Of a DNA stretch of 64,000 bases, positions 16,059-25,835 are shown piece after piece. The stretch lies in assembly GCA_026707945.1 (NCBI GenBank), contig JAPOVV010000110.1, positions 1-64,000 on the forward strand, written 5' to 3'. The notes under the pieces were generated by a model. The model had not been told where the DNA came from, searched no databases, and saw nothing but the letters and a program-made list of their open reading frames with translations. Source of the stretch: Gammaproteobacteria bacterium. GTDB lineage: Bacteria; Pseudomonadota; Gammaproteobacteria; Pseudomonadales; Azotimanducaceae. The stretch's first letter is position 1. Every line of letters starts with the position of its first letter. Made by a program: the position numbers and the translations under genes.

Positions 16059-17567
16059 ATGGGCGAAACTGATCAGCCCGACACCTCAAATACGGTGAGC
16101 GACACCTACGCAGCGCTCGATTTAGGATCCAATAGCTTTCACCTGCTTGTAGCGCGTGATCGTAACGGTTCGATTCAGGTACTAGACCGCCACCGCGAAA
16201 TGACACGGTTGGCAGCGGGGCTCGAGTCCAGCGGTTCACTCTCTCAAGAGTGCATTGATTTGGCATTGGCCAGCTTGCGCCGTATCAGTCAGCGTATCCG
16301 TTCATTACCACAACACAACGTCCGAGTAGTTGGCACCAATGCGCTAAGAAAAGCAGCCAATCGAGACGCCTTTATTAGTCAAGCAGAAGCGATTCTGGGC
16401 TGCAATATCGACGTAATAAGTGGGAGAGAAGAAGGTCGTTTGATCTATGCCGCAGTCGCCCAATCAATTGAAAGCCGCGCTGATTTGCGGCTTGTTATAG
16501 ACATCGGTGGTGGTAGTACTGAGTTGATTGCGGGTCACAGATTTGAGCCTCACCTAAGTGAGAGTATCCAGATCGGATGTATCTCGATGACAGAGCGCTG
16601 GTTCAAGGAAGGGAAACTCTCCACATCTCGAATGGCAAATGCCGTTCAAGACATGCAACTTGAACTCGAAGTCGTAGAACACAGCTTTCGTAACCATGGC
16701 TGGGAGCTAGCGGTAGGTACCAGCGGCACGATACTCGCAGTTCAAAACGCGATTGCTCAGTTCAGTTCCGACGGGATCACGAAGCCGACGCTGAAAGAAT
16801 TGGGGCGACGTCTAGTTTGCTTCGGCCACATTGACAACATCGACCCGTCATGGTGTTCCCAGCGCAGAGCTCAGTCATTGCCCGGTGGCGTTGCAATGCT
16901 TCAGGGGATTTTCAAGACGCTCAAGCTAGACACGCTTGAAATCTCAAGCGGGGCGCTTCGCGAGGGGCTTCTACACGAATTGGTAGGACGTGCCCACGAC
17001 GTCGATATACGCGAACGATCGGTTCGCGCCCTCACACCTCGCTTTCATATCGACCAGCACCACGCTACTCTGGTTGCGCAGACTGCTTTGGCAATGTTTG
17101 ATCAACTATTCCCAAAAATGAACGATGAGTGTGAGGACGAACGGCAGTTGCTCCAATGGGCTGCCATGCTCCACGAAATCGGGATGGGGATCTCTCATAG
17201 CGCGTACCACAAACACGGGGCATACTTACTCGAATATCTGGACATGCCCGGCTTCACCCTCACGGAACAATCGCAACTCGCATGGCTTGTCCGAACGCAT
17301 CGCCGTCGACTTCAAACAGAAGAACCTATGCCGCACGGAAAGTCACTAATGCATCTTTGCGTGATATTGCGCCTTGCGGTGACGTTTCGACGCAATCGCT
17401 CAGATGCACGACCCGCCGACAACAAATTGAGGAAAAAAGGTGATCGCTATTTGATTGAGATCGATCGTGATTGGCTGAACGCCCACCCACTCACTAGGAT
17501 GGATCTAGAGCAAGAGTCCAACGCGCTCTCGGAAGCTGGCGTTGAACTAGATGTCAAGGAAATCTAA
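16059..17567 (+). CDS. ppx: Exopolyphosphatase, Ppx/GppA family
   Basis: About 502 residues, as in Ppx. The N-terminal sugar-kinase/actin-like fold shows YAALDLGSNSFHLLVA, LRRISQRI, RVVGTNALRKAAN, GREEGRLIYAAVAQ and VIDIGGGSTELIAG; the C-terminal half (from about 310) is the HD-like helical domain with LLQWAAMLHEIGMGISHSAYHKHGAYLLE. Ppx removes terminal phosphates from polyphosphate, and GppA converts pppGpp to ppGpp. Location next to ppk favours polyphosphate. ATG 16059 is chosen; GTG 16053 adds two residues. It converges with ppk: the two stop codons are only 16 bp apart, so the transcripts probably overlap. Confidence 0.92.
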   Translation: MGETDQPDTSNTVSDTYAALDLGSNSFHLLVARDRNGSIQVLDRHREMTRLAAGLESSGSLSQECIDLALASLRRISQRIRSLPQHNVRVVGTNALRKAANRDAFISQAEAILGCNIDVISGREEGRLIYAAVAQSIESRADLRLVIDIGGGSTELIAGHRFEPHLSESIQIGCISMTERWFKEGKLSTSRMANAVQDMQLELEVVEHSFRNHGWELAVGTSGTILAVQNAIAQFSSDGITKPTLKELGRRLVCFGHIDNIDPSWCSQRRAQSLPGGVAMLQGIFKTLKLDTLEISSGALREGLLHELVGRAHDVDIRERSVRALTPRFHIDQHHATLVAQTALAMFDQLFPKMNDECEDERQLLQWAAMLHEIGMGISHSAYHKHGAYLLEYLDMPGFTLTEQSQLAWLVRTHRRRLQTEEPMPHGKSLMHLCVILRLAVTFRRNRSDARPADNKLRKKGDRYLIEIDRDWLNAHPLTRMDLEQESNALSEAGVELDVKEI

Positions 17568-17583
17568 GGCGGCACAAAATTAA

Positions 17584-19680
17584 TTAGAGCTTCATTAAGC
17601 GCAGCAACGTTTCTTGAGCGCTCACACGGGTGTCGTCCGGCGCTTGATCTGCTAGTGTGTAGCTGCCGTCCGTTTTCATAACCCACGCTTGCACGTTGTC
17701 TTTCAAGTAGATCTCTAACCCGTCACGCAAAATCGTTTGTAGCAGTTTTTCATCTGCGATTGGGAATGCCAGTTCGACACGATTAAAGATGTTCCGCGTC
17801 ATCCAGTCCGCACTCGACAGGAAAATCTCAGGTTGATCGTGATTCTGGAAGTAGAAGATGCGTGTATGTTCTAGAAAGCGACCGACAATGGAACGCACGC
17901 GAATATTCTCGGACACACCTGGTATCCCTGGTCGCAAGCAGCAAATTCCTCGAACAATGAGATCGATCTTGACGCCAGCTTGAGACGCTCGATACAACGC
18001 ACGTATCACACCCGGCTCCTCCAACGAGTTCATTTTCGCAATCAGTCGACCTTCTCGACCGTCGCGCACATGTTCAATCTCGCGGTTGATGAGCTCTACC
18101 AGTCGATCAAAAAAAGCGAATGGGGATTGAAACACGCGCTGAAGTGGATGAGGATGACCCTTTGACGTCAACTGCTTGAACACCATCAGCACGTCCTCTG
18201 TGATTTCTGGATTGCACGTTAGCAACCCGCAATCGGTGTACTGTCTGGTCGTTCGAGGGTGATAGTTTCCTGTACCCAAATGGGCATAGCGTTTGAGCTC
18301 GTTATCCTCACGGCGGATGATCAGGACCATCTTCGCGTGGGTCTTGTAGCCGACAAGCCCGAATACGACCTGAACACCTGCTTCGGTCAAAGCTTGTGCA
18401 AGCTCTATGTTCTCAGCCTCGTCAAATCTCGCTCGCAATTCGATCGCAACCATGACTTCTTTGCCACGGTTGGACGCGTCGATGAGCGCTTTGACGACTG
18501 GCGAATCGTGACCGGTCCGATAGAGCGTTTGGCGAATTGAAATAACGTTAGGGTCGATCGCGGCTTGTCGTAATAGATCAAGAACCGGAACGAACGACTG
18601 ATAAGGGTGGTGTAGAAGCAAATCGCCATCCCGAATCGCCTCAAACATGTCAGTCGCCGCTTGAATCCGTTTGGGTACTCCCGGTGAAAACACTGGGAAT
18701 TTCAGATCCGCTAAATCGACAAGATCTGGTACCTGATTCAGGCGCATAAGGTTTACAGGACCGGAACACAGATAAACGTCGTGTTCTGCCAAATCAAACT
18801 GGCCTCGCAGGTAATCAACGACTTCGTTTGGACATTCTTCGTCAATCTCCAATCGCACGGTATCGCCAAAACGCCGCGTGGACAGTTCTCCTTCTACCGC
18901 CAACAGGAGATCGGTCGCTTCCTCTTCGTCAACGAGGAGGTCACTATCACGCGTAAAACGGAATTGATGACACCCATTAACCTCCATGCCCGCGAACAAC
19001 TCATCAACATGGGCGTGAATCACTGAGGATAGTAGTACGAAATCAAATTCATGACCCGATAAGTCCATCGGTAGTTGAATAACCCGTGGCGAAGCCCGGG
19101 GGGCTTGAACGACCGCAAGTTCGACATTCCGACCAAAGGCATCTTTTCCTTCGAGGGAAACAATGAAGTTCAAGCTCTTGTTTGTGACCGGCGGGAACGG
19201 GTGAGCGGGATCAAGACCGATCGGATTCAAAATCGGTAGCAACTCATCCCGGAAATATCGTTGAACCCACGCTTGCTGATCGGGTGTCCATTCGTCGCGC
19301 CTAAGAAAGTAGATATCGCGGTCGCGCAACGCAGGAATCAAGATGCTATTTAGGATCTCGTATTGCTCATCGACCAGTTCGTGCGAGACCTGCGCAATCT
19401 GTTCGAGTTGCTCCTCCACCGACAGTCCATCGGGACCTCGTCGAAATTGACCGTATTTTTGCCTTTGTCGTAGTCCTGCAACGCGAATTTCGAAAAACTC
19501 ATCGAGATTTGAGCTGGCGATACATACAAATCGCAAACGCTCCAGCAACGGAAACTTTTCGTTCCTCGCCTGCTGAATGACACGCCGATTGAATTCGAGT
19601 AGCGACAGCTCCCGATTGACGTAGTACTTCGGATAATTGAGGCTGCGCGTCCCCGAAATATCCGATCGAGAGATATTCAT
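17584..19680 (-). CDS. ppk: Polyphosphate kinase 1
   Basis: A 698-residue PPK1. The sequence contains the N domain (YVNRELSLLEFNRRVIQQA), the head domain, and the two PLD-like catalytic domains, with FDEAENIELAQAL, GYKTHAKMVLIIRRE and HLGTGNYHPRTTRQYTD carrying the phosphorylated histidine. The enzyme makes polyphosphate from ATP reversibly, in the cytoplasm or at the inner membrane. Its ATG lies 12 bp from the ATG of divergently transcribed cmoA, so the promoters must extend into the coding regions. ppx faces it from the other side. Confidence 0.96.
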   Translation of the reverse strand: MNISRSDISGTRSLNYPKYYVNRELSLLEFNRRVIQQARNEKFPLLERLRFVCIASSNLDEFFEIRVAGLRQRQKYGQFRRGPDGLSVEEQLEQIAQVSHELVDEQYEILNSILIPALRDRDIYFLRRDEWTPDQQAWVQRYFRDELLPILNPIGLDPAHPFPPVTNKSLNFIVSLEGKDAFGRNVELAVVQAPRASPRVIQLPMDLSGHEFDFVLLSSVIHAHVDELFAGMEVNGCHQFRFTRDSDLLVDEEEATDLLLAVEGELSTRRFGDTVRLEIDEECPNEVVDYLRGQFDLAEHDVYLCSGPVNLMRLNQVPDLVDLADLKFPVFSPGVPKRIQAATDMFEAIRDGDLLLHHPYQSFVPVLDLLRQAAIDPNVISIRQTLYRTGHDSPVVKALIDASNRGKEVMVAIELRARFDEAENIELAQALTEAGVQVVFGLVGYKTHAKMVLIIRREDNELKRYAHLGTGNYHPRTTRQYTDCGLLTCNPEITEDVLMVFKQLTSKGHPHPLQRVFQSPFAFFDRLVELINREIEHVRDGREGRLIAKMNSLEEPGVIRALYRASQAGVKIDLIVRGICCLRPGIPGVSENIRVRSIVGRFLEHTRIFYFQNHDQPEIFLSSADWMTRNIFNRVELAFPIADEKLLQTILRDGLEIYLKDNVQAWVMKTDGSYTLADQAPDDTRVSAQETLLRLMKL

Positions 19681-19692
19681 CGTGTTCCTATT

Positions 19693-20418
19693 ATGAATAA
19701 GGAAGCGTCCGGTTCGTCAGATCAGCTTTACGCAGAGAAACTGGCGACCGTTCGAGATTTCACGTTTAACGAAGCCGTCACGAAAGTTTTTAACGATATG
19801 GTGCGTCGCTCCGTTCCCGGTTATGAAGCCGTGGTCGAACTCATTGGCGTAATCGCTGCAGCACATAGTCGAAGCCTAAAACGACCGATACATTGCGTCG
19901 ATTTGGGGTGTTCGCGCGGCGCCGTAACGCAGTCCCTTCTAAATCAGCTCCCGAACCCTAGTACTCGAATCGTGGCAATCGACAATTCGGATGCAATGAT
20001 TCAGGCGGCTCGAAAGGAAATTACCGATAAGCGCGTGACGTTCGTCACTGAAGATATCCTCCAGAGTGATTTCAAGAATGCAGACGTCGTTGTAATGAAT
20101 CTAGTTCTGCAATTTATCGACCAATACGATCGGTCAAAGATGCTGAAAAAGATCCGTCGAGGTTTACGTGACGACGGCTTGCTCATTTTGACAGAGAAGA
20201 TTCACGCGGACACTGAATTTGTCGAATATCACCACTCGTTCAAGCGTTCGCGAGGCTATTCCGAACTCGAAATTACGCAGAAACGAGACGCGCTTGAAAA
20301 GGTCATGGTCATCGATTCGCTCGAGACACACCAAACGCGCTTGAACAATGCAGGATTTAGTCAAGTAACCGTCTGGTTCCAGTTACTAAATTGGATATCA
20401 CTCATCGCACGACCATGA
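19693..20418 (+). CDS. cmoA: Carboxy-S-adenosyl-L-methionine synthase
   Basis: A 241-residue class I methyltransferase-fold protein. FTFNEAVTKVFNDMVRRSVPGYE is the CmoA N-terminal signature, followed by the SAM motif VDLGCSRGAVTQSL and VVMNLVLQFI. CmoA makes carboxy-SAM from SAM and prephenate, the donor used by CmoB for the 5-oxyacetyl uridine at tRNA position 34. It overlaps cmoB by four bases (ATGA), as expected for this pair. Confidence 0.95.
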   Translation: MNKEASGSSDQLYAEKLATVRDFTFNEAVTKVFNDMVRRSVPGYEAVVELIGVIAAAHSRSLKRPIHCVDLGCSRGAVTQSLLNQLPNPSTRIVAIDNSDAMIQAARKEITDKRVTFVTEDILQSDFKNADVVVMNLVLQFIDQYDRSKMLKKIRRGLRDDGLLILTEKIHADTEFVEYHHSFKRSRGYSELEITQKRDALEKVMVIDSLETHQTRLNNAGFSQVTVWFQLLNWISLIARP

Positions 20419-21335
20419 TGTTTCGCGACTGGCTGGAATCGAGTTGGCGTACTGCCGGGTTTCCCATCGACACGACTCAGTTGATCCATGGCAAGTTGGA
20501 AGACTGGATGGCCGCACTTGATCGACTGCCGAACGTACAGCCATCTCGAACTCATTTTGGCGATACGCTTCAAGTGGGTACTTCAGAGAACCTGACGACA
20601 GATGAGCGCGAAATCCTCGATGATGTCATCGATAGTCTAAAGCCGTGGCGAAAAGGTCCGCTGAATCTGTTTGGACGTGAAATCGACGCTGAATGGCGTT
20701 CAGACTTCAAATGGAATCGATTAGGCTCGCATATTCAGTGGCAAGAAAAACGAGTTCTGGATGTCGGTAGCGGAAATGGCTATTTCGGCTTTCGTGCAGT
20801 GGATGCTGGTGCTAGTTCGGTACTCGGAGTTGACGGCTACTTACTGTACGTCTTGCAAGCTGCACTGGTCAATTGGTTCGTTCAATCCTCGAATGTCGTT
20901 GTCCCATTGCGTTTCAACCGCGATTCAATAAGAGACGAATTCGATATTGTGCTATCGATGGGTGTGATCTACCATCAACGAGACGCCGACTCACATCTTG
21001 AGGAACTCTTTCGAAGATGCCGACGCGGTGGTCAAGTCATCCTTGAATCCATCGTCGCTGACGAAGACTTCGTTCCTGAAAATCGCTATGCCGGAATGCG
21101 AAACGTCTACCTCATTCCGAGCATTTGTACGCTCGAAACTAAACTACGTACCATCGGGTTCAGCGATCCAATACTCATTGACGTCACCAAAACTACTATA
21201 AAAGAACAACGCAAGACACAACTCATGCCGTTCCAATCATTGACTGATGCACTTGACCCAGCCGATACTTCGCTCACAATCGAAGGCTTACCTGCACCAA
21301 AACGGGCTATCTTGATCGCACATCGAGCAGATTAG
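20415..21335 (+). CDS. cmoB: tRNA U34 carboxymethyltransferase
   Basis: About 306 residues. LKPWRKGPLNLFG, then EWRSDFKWNRLGSHI, the SAM motif VLDVGSGNGYFGFRAVDAGA, FDIVLSMGVIYHQRD and RYAGMRNVYLIPS are all diagnostic for CmoB. It transfers the carboxymethyl group of carboxy-SAM to 5-hydroxyuridine 34 of tRNA, helping decoding of codons ending in G or pyrimidine. I place the start at ATG 20415, which overlaps the cmoA stop (ATGATG); an in-frame TTG at 20391 is less likely. Confidence 0.95.
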   Translation: MMFRDWLESSWRTAGFPIDTTQLIHGKLEDWMAALDRLPNVQPSRTHFGDTLQVGTSENLTTDEREILDDVIDSLKPWRKGPLNLFGREIDAEWRSDFKWNRLGSHIQWQEKRVLDVGSGNGYFGFRAVDAGASSVLGVDGYLLYVLQAALVNWFVQSSNVVVPLRFNRDSIRDEFDIVLSMGVIYHQRDADSHLEELFRRCRRGGQVILESIVADEDFVPENRYAGMRNVYLIPSICTLETKLRTIGFSDPILIDVTKTTIKEQRKTQLMPFQSLTDALDPADTSLTIEGLPAPKRAILIAHRAD

Positions 21336-21704
21336 ATGCTAGGCATATTCCGCTTTCGGGGCAATACTGGTCGAATTCTCGCAATCTACCATAGTTTTTG
21401 CGATCATGATGAACGATCACTCCACCCCATCCAAATCAGAGACGCTACAGGAATTGATCTACTAACAGTCAAGCGGACGTTAGATCAAACCAACGACCTT
21501 TTTATGAAATTACCTGGTCGCGGCGACGGCATCACCCGTTATGCTCTACCTTCCTCGATATACGCAATGGATCCCGAGGAAGTCGAGGCCTTTGTACGTC
21601 AACACGCACGAAGGGAAAACTGGGTCTTTTGGACTATTTGGGCATCCATCATCGTATTGTTCGGCATATCAACCTTTTTTGCATTCGGTTCAATGTTCCT
21701 TTAG
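21336..21704 (+). CDS. Hypothetical protein with wHTH-like region and C-terminal membrane anchor
   Basis: A 122-residue protein starting immediately after the cmoB stop. Residues ~10-75 look helical, with HPIQIRDATGIDLLTVKRTLDQTNDLFMKLPG resembling a winged-helix fold followed by a beta hairpin (GDGITRYALP). Residues ~95-120 (WVFWTIWASIIVLFGISTFF) form one transmembrane helix. I do not recognise the family. A tail-anchored HTH protein coupled to cmoAB is unusual. Confidence 0.62.
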   Translation: MLGIFRFRGNTGRILAIYHSFCDHDERSLHPIQIRDATGIDLLTVKRTLDQTNDLFMKLPGRGDGITRYALPSSIYAMDPEEVEAFVRQHARRENWVFWTIWASIIVLFGISTFFAFGSMFL

Positions 21705-21742
21705 GAATCAATAGAAAACCCTCTCACCTACCGATCGATTAA

Positions 21743-22858
21743 ATGCCTGAATCTGTACCGAACCCACTAAGAAAGCGGCGTGAGCAAGTCGAGAATCTTT
21801 GCGAAGAGATCCGTCAAACACTTCGAGACGAGACTCTCAAACAGAATGAACGTCAAGCGCGCATTACGAAGGCGGCAAAGAAAGCAAATATTTATGGTCT
21901 ATCGCAACCGCAGGAATTCGACGGTTTAGACGCAGGACCATTGGAAGTCGTGGTTGTCCACGAAACCTTAGGAACATTCAACTTATGTCATGTAGGCGGT
22001 CTTTTCGGTCCTCAACCGGGCGTACTGCAGGGCGTAGGCGAACCTTTGAAAAGCCAATACCTCGCACCAATGCTCGCTGGAGAGAAGCGAGGGGCGTTTG
22101 CGTTTACGGAACCTGACGACGCCGAGCGCAAAACTTGGGCAACTATCGACGGTGAGTCGCTTATCGTCAACGGCCAAAAGTCCTACGTGACGGGAGGCGC
22201 AACCGCAGACTACATCAACGCGATGGTAGAGATCGACGGATTAGGACCTGCGATGTTGCTGATCGACATGGCGACACCTGGTATCGAGATCGTGCAGACC
22301 TTCGGTTCGATCGATGGCAGTCATCACGCATCCATGCGCTTTACCGACGTACGCGTGCCCCGCTCACACGTGATCGGCGAACCAGGTCGCGGCATGCCTC
22401 GCGCGATGAATCAAATTGGCGACACTCGACTTGTGTTTGCCGCGCAAAGTGCCGGTCTCATGCAGTGGGTGATTCAGCGAACTACGGAGCATCTACAAGC
22501 ACCTCATCGTAGCGGCGAGCCGCTTGGCAACAAAGAAGGCGTCCGATTACGCTATGCCGATATGCGAATCAAAGCCTATGCGGCTCGCAGCATGTTGTAT
22601 CGCACGGCGCGTATTGCGGAATCCGGTGACAATGTCATCAACGAAGTCATTGCCTGTAAGGTGTTCTGCACCGAGGCGATCGGCGAAATCGTCGATATGG
22701 CGATCCAACTCCACGGGGGTATGGCTTTACAAAGCGGTCACCCGCTCGAGGAGCTTTATCGCCGTGTCCGAGCTTGGCGACTAGCCGAAGGTGCCAGCGA
22801 CATACTTAGATTGAATCTAGTACGAGGAAAACTGGATCTAGAAAAAGGTCGAATTTAA
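21743..22858 (+). CDS. Acyl-CoA dehydrogenase family protein
   Basis: A protein of 371 residues with the ACAD core: GAFAFTEPDDAERKTWAT (flavin/substrate loop), SYVTGGATADYINAM, FTDVRVPRSHVIGEPGRGM, and the C-terminal helical domain with IQLHGGMALQSGHPLEELYRRVRAWRLAEGASDI. The catalytic Glu of the short/medium-chain type is kept in RLAEGASDILR. It oxidises acyl-CoA to 2-enoyl-CoA with FAD. Chain length or branched specificity cannot be read. The stop overlaps the end of the opposing Smr gene by 4 bp. Confidence 0.9.
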   Translation: MPESVPNPLRKRREQVENLCEEIRQTLRDETLKQNERQARITKAAKKANIYGLSQPQEFDGLDAGPLEVVVVHETLGTFNLCHVGGLFGPQPGVLQGVGEPLKSQYLAPMLAGEKRGAFAFTEPDDAERKTWATIDGESLIVNGQKSYVTGGATADYINAMVEIDGLGPAMLLIDMATPGIEIVQTFGSIDGSHHASMRFTDVRVPRSHVIGEPGRGMPRAMNQIGDTRLVFAAQSAGLMQWVIQRTTEHLQAPHRSGEPLGNKEGVRLRYADMRIKAYAARSMLYRTARIAESGDNVINEVIACKVFCTEAIGEIVDMAIQLHGGMALQSGHPLEELYRRVRAWRLAEGASDILRLNLVRGKLDLEKGRI

Positions 22859-23436
22859 CCGCGCTTGCTCTGAATGCGTTCTCGGGTCGCTTCCTTTTCG
22901 CGCTCGGACTTGCGCAGCCACACGAGAGTCGTTCCGACACCCCCCAGCTCGGAAGGCGCACTACAAAACGCGAATACATCATTGTGCTCTTTAAGCACCT
23001 GACCAACGTAGCTTTTTAGCTGAGCTGGTGGATTCGATCGAGCACCCTTACCGTGGACGATTCGAACGTTTCGATGTCCGCTATCAAGTGCTTTAGCAAT
23101 AAACGACCAGAGTAGCCCATGAGCTTCTCGAATTGATCGATGATGGAGATCAATTTCGTCTCCGGACGTGTAGTGACCCAGTTTTAATCTGTCAAGTACC
23201 GCGATTTGCGTACCTTCTCGATGCCATTGAAAGACATGATCCGGCATCACGTGACTACTTTCGTCCAAGAAGTCTCTCATGTAATTCGGCGATGGTTCCT
23301 CGGTCGCGTGCTTCTGCGCGGCAATTTGCTGTGGTGTGAGCTCCTTCGGTCCGGCTGCTCGGTCGATACGCGGTGTCGTTTCGAGCTTATCGACGTCCGA
23401 CATCTCGCGCTCGAACTCGCTCAAATCGCCTGCCAT
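22855..23436 (-). CDS. Smr-domain protein (SmrA-like)
   Basis: A 193-residue protein whose C-terminal ~90 residues form an Smr domain: EIDLHHRSIREAHGLLWSFI (DLH motif), VRIVHGKGARS (HGKG motif) and GGVGTTLVWLRK. The first ~80 residues are charged and probably disordered. Stand-alone SmrA/SmrB proteins are nucleases; SmrB cleaves mRNA between collided ribosomes in E. coli. The DLHH and HGKG motifs needed for activity are intact. Confidence 0.87.
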   Translation of the reverse strand: MAGDLSEFEREMSDVDKLETTPRIDRAAGPKELTPQQIAAQKHATEEPSPNYMRDFLDESSHVMPDHVFQWHREGTQIAVLDRLKLGHYTSGDEIDLHHRSIREAHGLLWSFIAKALDSGHRNVRIVHGKGARSNPPAQLKSYVGQVLKEHNDVFAFCSAPSELGGVGTTLVWLRKSEREKEATRERIQSKRG

Positions 23437-23457
23437 ACCAAGACTCTGAACTTCAAA

Positions 23458-24234
23458 TTACGTTAAACGAATCGACGGATAACGATCGGATCGTGTGCCA
23501 GGTATCGGATGGTTGTCACCGTCGTGATAGGTGAAAACCGCCGAGAATTTGACGGCATCGGACTCATTGCGCCCAGCCGCGTGAAATAGGCGGCAGTGGA
23601 AGAACATGACGTCACCGGCATCCAGTTCGACCTGCACTTGCCGATCCAACAAACTTTGGTTCTCTTCAAGGTCGGTGCGCAAAAAAAGATCTCGGTCTAG
23701 TCGACCCCGATCTACTTCAACCACATGACTGCCAGGAATGACCGACAGTGCGCCGTTTTCTCGCGTCTCATTCCCCAGCGCACACCAAATTGAGACGAGC
23801 TCCGCTTGATCGAATGACCAATACCTTATGTCCTGATGCCAGCTTGTCGAACTCGAATAGCCAGGATGCTTCGTCATCACACAATTGTGGTGGTTTTGGC
23901 TCAGTTGCACATCTTGGGTTCCCATGACCGCAACAAGCGTATCCCGAATGGGTTGCGCCGTCGCCAAGTCCGAAAATATGGCATCTCTCGCACATGCATG
24001 AAGCAATCTTCGGGGGGTGTCACCACCGCTCGATTCCCGCGTTGCCGGTGCGCCGGGATAACCCACCTCCGCCTCAAATTCAACTGGCCCAATCAAAGGG
24101 TCCAGAGCCTCCTCGGCCGCTGTCTTTAGCCTTTCGATCATAGGTTGCGAAATCAGGCCTTTCCTCACGATATAGCCTTGCGAGGTAAACAACACCGGCT
24201 CAAAGCGACTAATTTGCGTATCGGGTTGTGACAT
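23458..24234 (-). CDS. Phytanoyl-CoA dioxygenase (PhyH) family protein
   Basis: A 258-residue Fe(II)/2-oxoglutarate oxygenase, with the iron ligands His133-x-Asp135 in SWHQDIRYW and His218 in RLFHAAGRN. PGSHVVEVDRG and DAGDVMFFHCRLFHAA are typical of the PhyH core. NHHNCVMTKHPG before the HxD strand resembles the substrate-binding face of phytanoyl-CoA hydroxylases. Its substrate is unknown. It is 21 bp upstream of the Smr gene on the same strand, so the two may be co-transcribed. Confidence 0.88.
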   Translation of the reverse strand: MSQPDTQISRFEPVLFTSQGYIVRKGLISQPMIERLKTAAEEALDPLIGPVEFEAEVGYPGAPATRESSGGDTPRRLLHACARDAIFSDLATAQPIRDTLVAVMGTQDVQLSQNHHNCVMTKHPGYSSSTSWHQDIRYWSFDQAELVSIWCALGNETRENGALSVIPGSHVVEVDRGRLDRDLFLRTDLEENQSLLDRQVQVELDAGDVMFFHCRLFHAAGRNESDAVKFSAVFTYHDGDNHPIPGTRSDRYPSIRLT

Positions 24235-24614
24235 GGTCTGAATCGTCGAGACGATGTTGAATCGACGAGAGTTTAACGAATTTTTGAATGGAATTGGACA
24301 ACGAACGAGCGCAAAAGTGGTCTATGCAGAGCTGAAAGAGGCTTTTTATGGCGCTTTGGGGCACATTCAATGAACGTTCCACCCCAATATAATTCCGTGT
24401 CCCAATACGCGCTGTGCATTTCGTATCAAAAAGCTTCGACAATTCACGAACGCTTATTCCACGCACGCTCGTACACGTATTCGAACCCGACAGCGAACTC
24501 TGCATCAACCTACCCACACGCACTGCGTTCCATAGTTCGTACAGCGTCAAAAGCAAGGAGTCGTAAACAGCGCTCTGCGAGCCCTGATGGGGTGCGGACG
24601 CCATTACTTCAGAA
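24235..24614. other. Divergent intergenic region upstream of the RND operon
   Basis: About 380 bp between PhyH (minus) and the RND adaptor gene (plus). An 82-codon plus-strand frame at 24370-24618 has no protein-like features and overlaps the adaptor start. I see no hairpin or clear operator, and no TetR- or MarR-type regulator gene is adjacent. Confidence 0.4.
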
Positions 24615-25835
24615 TTGACAGACACACCTGAAATCACTGAATCGACGACGGTCAAGAGACCTAAACGATTTCTACGAGCTTTCCTGAAAGTCGGCTTGCC
24701 AATTGCGTTCTTCGCTATTGCTGGTGGTTTTGTGTATGCCACGCTAACTCGCGAACCGCCGACCCCACCACGCTTCGAAGTCGAACCACCCGCACTACTC
24801 GTGCAAGTTTTGGAAATGCAACGAGAACCGGTGCAGTTCTCTGTTGTTTCCCAGGGTGTCGCCACGCCTCGAACTCGCACTACGATCGTCTCAGAAGTCA
24901 CCGGTCATATCGTCGAGGTCTCGTCGAATCTCGAGAGCGGTGGCTTCTTTACTGAAGATGAAGTTCTTGCAAGAATTGATCCGCGAAATTATGAAACCGC
25001 GCTGAAACGCGCACAAGCCGATTTGGCGAAATCAAGAACGAAGATTCAAACCGAACAAGCTCTCGCCGCGCAGGCATTAGAGAACTGGAATACGCTTCAA
25101 GATCTCTCCGCAGAAAACGATGAGGCATCTGACCTAACGCTGCGTAAACCCCAGCTCGCAGAAGCGCTCGCAGAACTCGACCTCAATCGGGCGGCGCTCG
25201 AAAAAGCCGAAGAGGATCTCGATCGAACGATCATCCGTGCACCGTTTGATGGAATGATTGTCGAGAAACACTCTGACCTTGGACAATTCGTGAATACCGG
25301 CGCACAAATTGCTACTACGGTATCCATCGACCTCGCTGAAATTCGGCTCCCAGTGTCCTTGAAGGACTTTCAATACCTAGATCTTGAGCACTTCTCACGA
25401 GACCGTACCGTACCGGTCACGTTAACTGCAGACATAGGTCGTGAAGAACCGGCCATGTGGCAAGGCAAAATCGTGCGATCGGAGGGGATCGTTAACGACG
25501 CATCTCGCGTTGTTTATGTCGTAGCTCAAGTCGAGAAACCATACGAAAGCGGTACGTCGCATGAACACCCATTGTTGTTTGGTACGTTCGTGAATGCCCA
25601 GATTCAAGGCCGAGAAGCCGGGGCAGTGTATGTAGTACCACGTCACGCCTTATATAACGGCAACACCATATGGGTGGTCGATGATGCGGATGAGATATAC
25701 CCGAGGGAGCTCACAATCATTCGATCAGATCGCAATTCGGCGTATATTTCCGAGGGGCTCGTTGAAGGTGATTTGGTGTGCATAACACCGATCGACCAAC
25801 CCCTGCCGGGGATGAGGGTGAAATACAGTGAGTGA
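24615..25835 (+). CDS. RND efflux periplasmic adaptor (membrane fusion protein)
   Basis: A 406-residue adaptor. One N-terminal membrane helix (FLKVGLPIAFFAIAGGFVYATL, about 20-42) anchors it in the inner membrane. The barrel-sandwich hybrid follows (VSQGVATPRTRTTIVSEVTGHIVEVS, and later APFDGMIVEKHSDLGQFVNTGA), interrupted by an alpha-helical hairpin of about 100 residues. It bridges the RND pump to an outer-membrane channel. The start is TTG 24615. The gene overlaps the pump gene by 8 bp. No TolC-like gene is nearby. Confidence 0.9.
   Translation: MTDTPEITESTTVKRPKRFLRAFLKVGLPIAFFAIAGGFVYATLTREPPTPPRFEVEPPALLVQVLEMQREPVQFSVVSQGVATPRTRTTIVSEVTGHIVEVSSNLESGGFFTEDEVLARIDPRNYETALKRAQADLAKSRTKIQTEQALAAQALENWNTLQDLSAENDEASDLTLRKPQLAEALAELDLNRAALEKAEEDLDRTIIRAPFDGMIVEKHSDLGQFVNTGAQIATTVSIDLAEIRLPVSLKDFQYLDLEHFSRDRTVPVTLTADIGREEPAMWQGKIVRSEGIVNDASRVVYVVAQVEKPYESGTSHEHPLLFGTFVNAQIQGREAGAVYVVPRHALYNGNTIWVVDDADEIYPRELTIIRSDRNSAYISEGLVEGDLVCITPIDQPLPGMRVKYSE

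Noticed and set aside
24209-24901. 230-codon minus-strand frame
   Set aside because: It lies opposite the RND adaptor and consists of Ser/Arg-rich low-complexity sequence: a shadow of the real gene.
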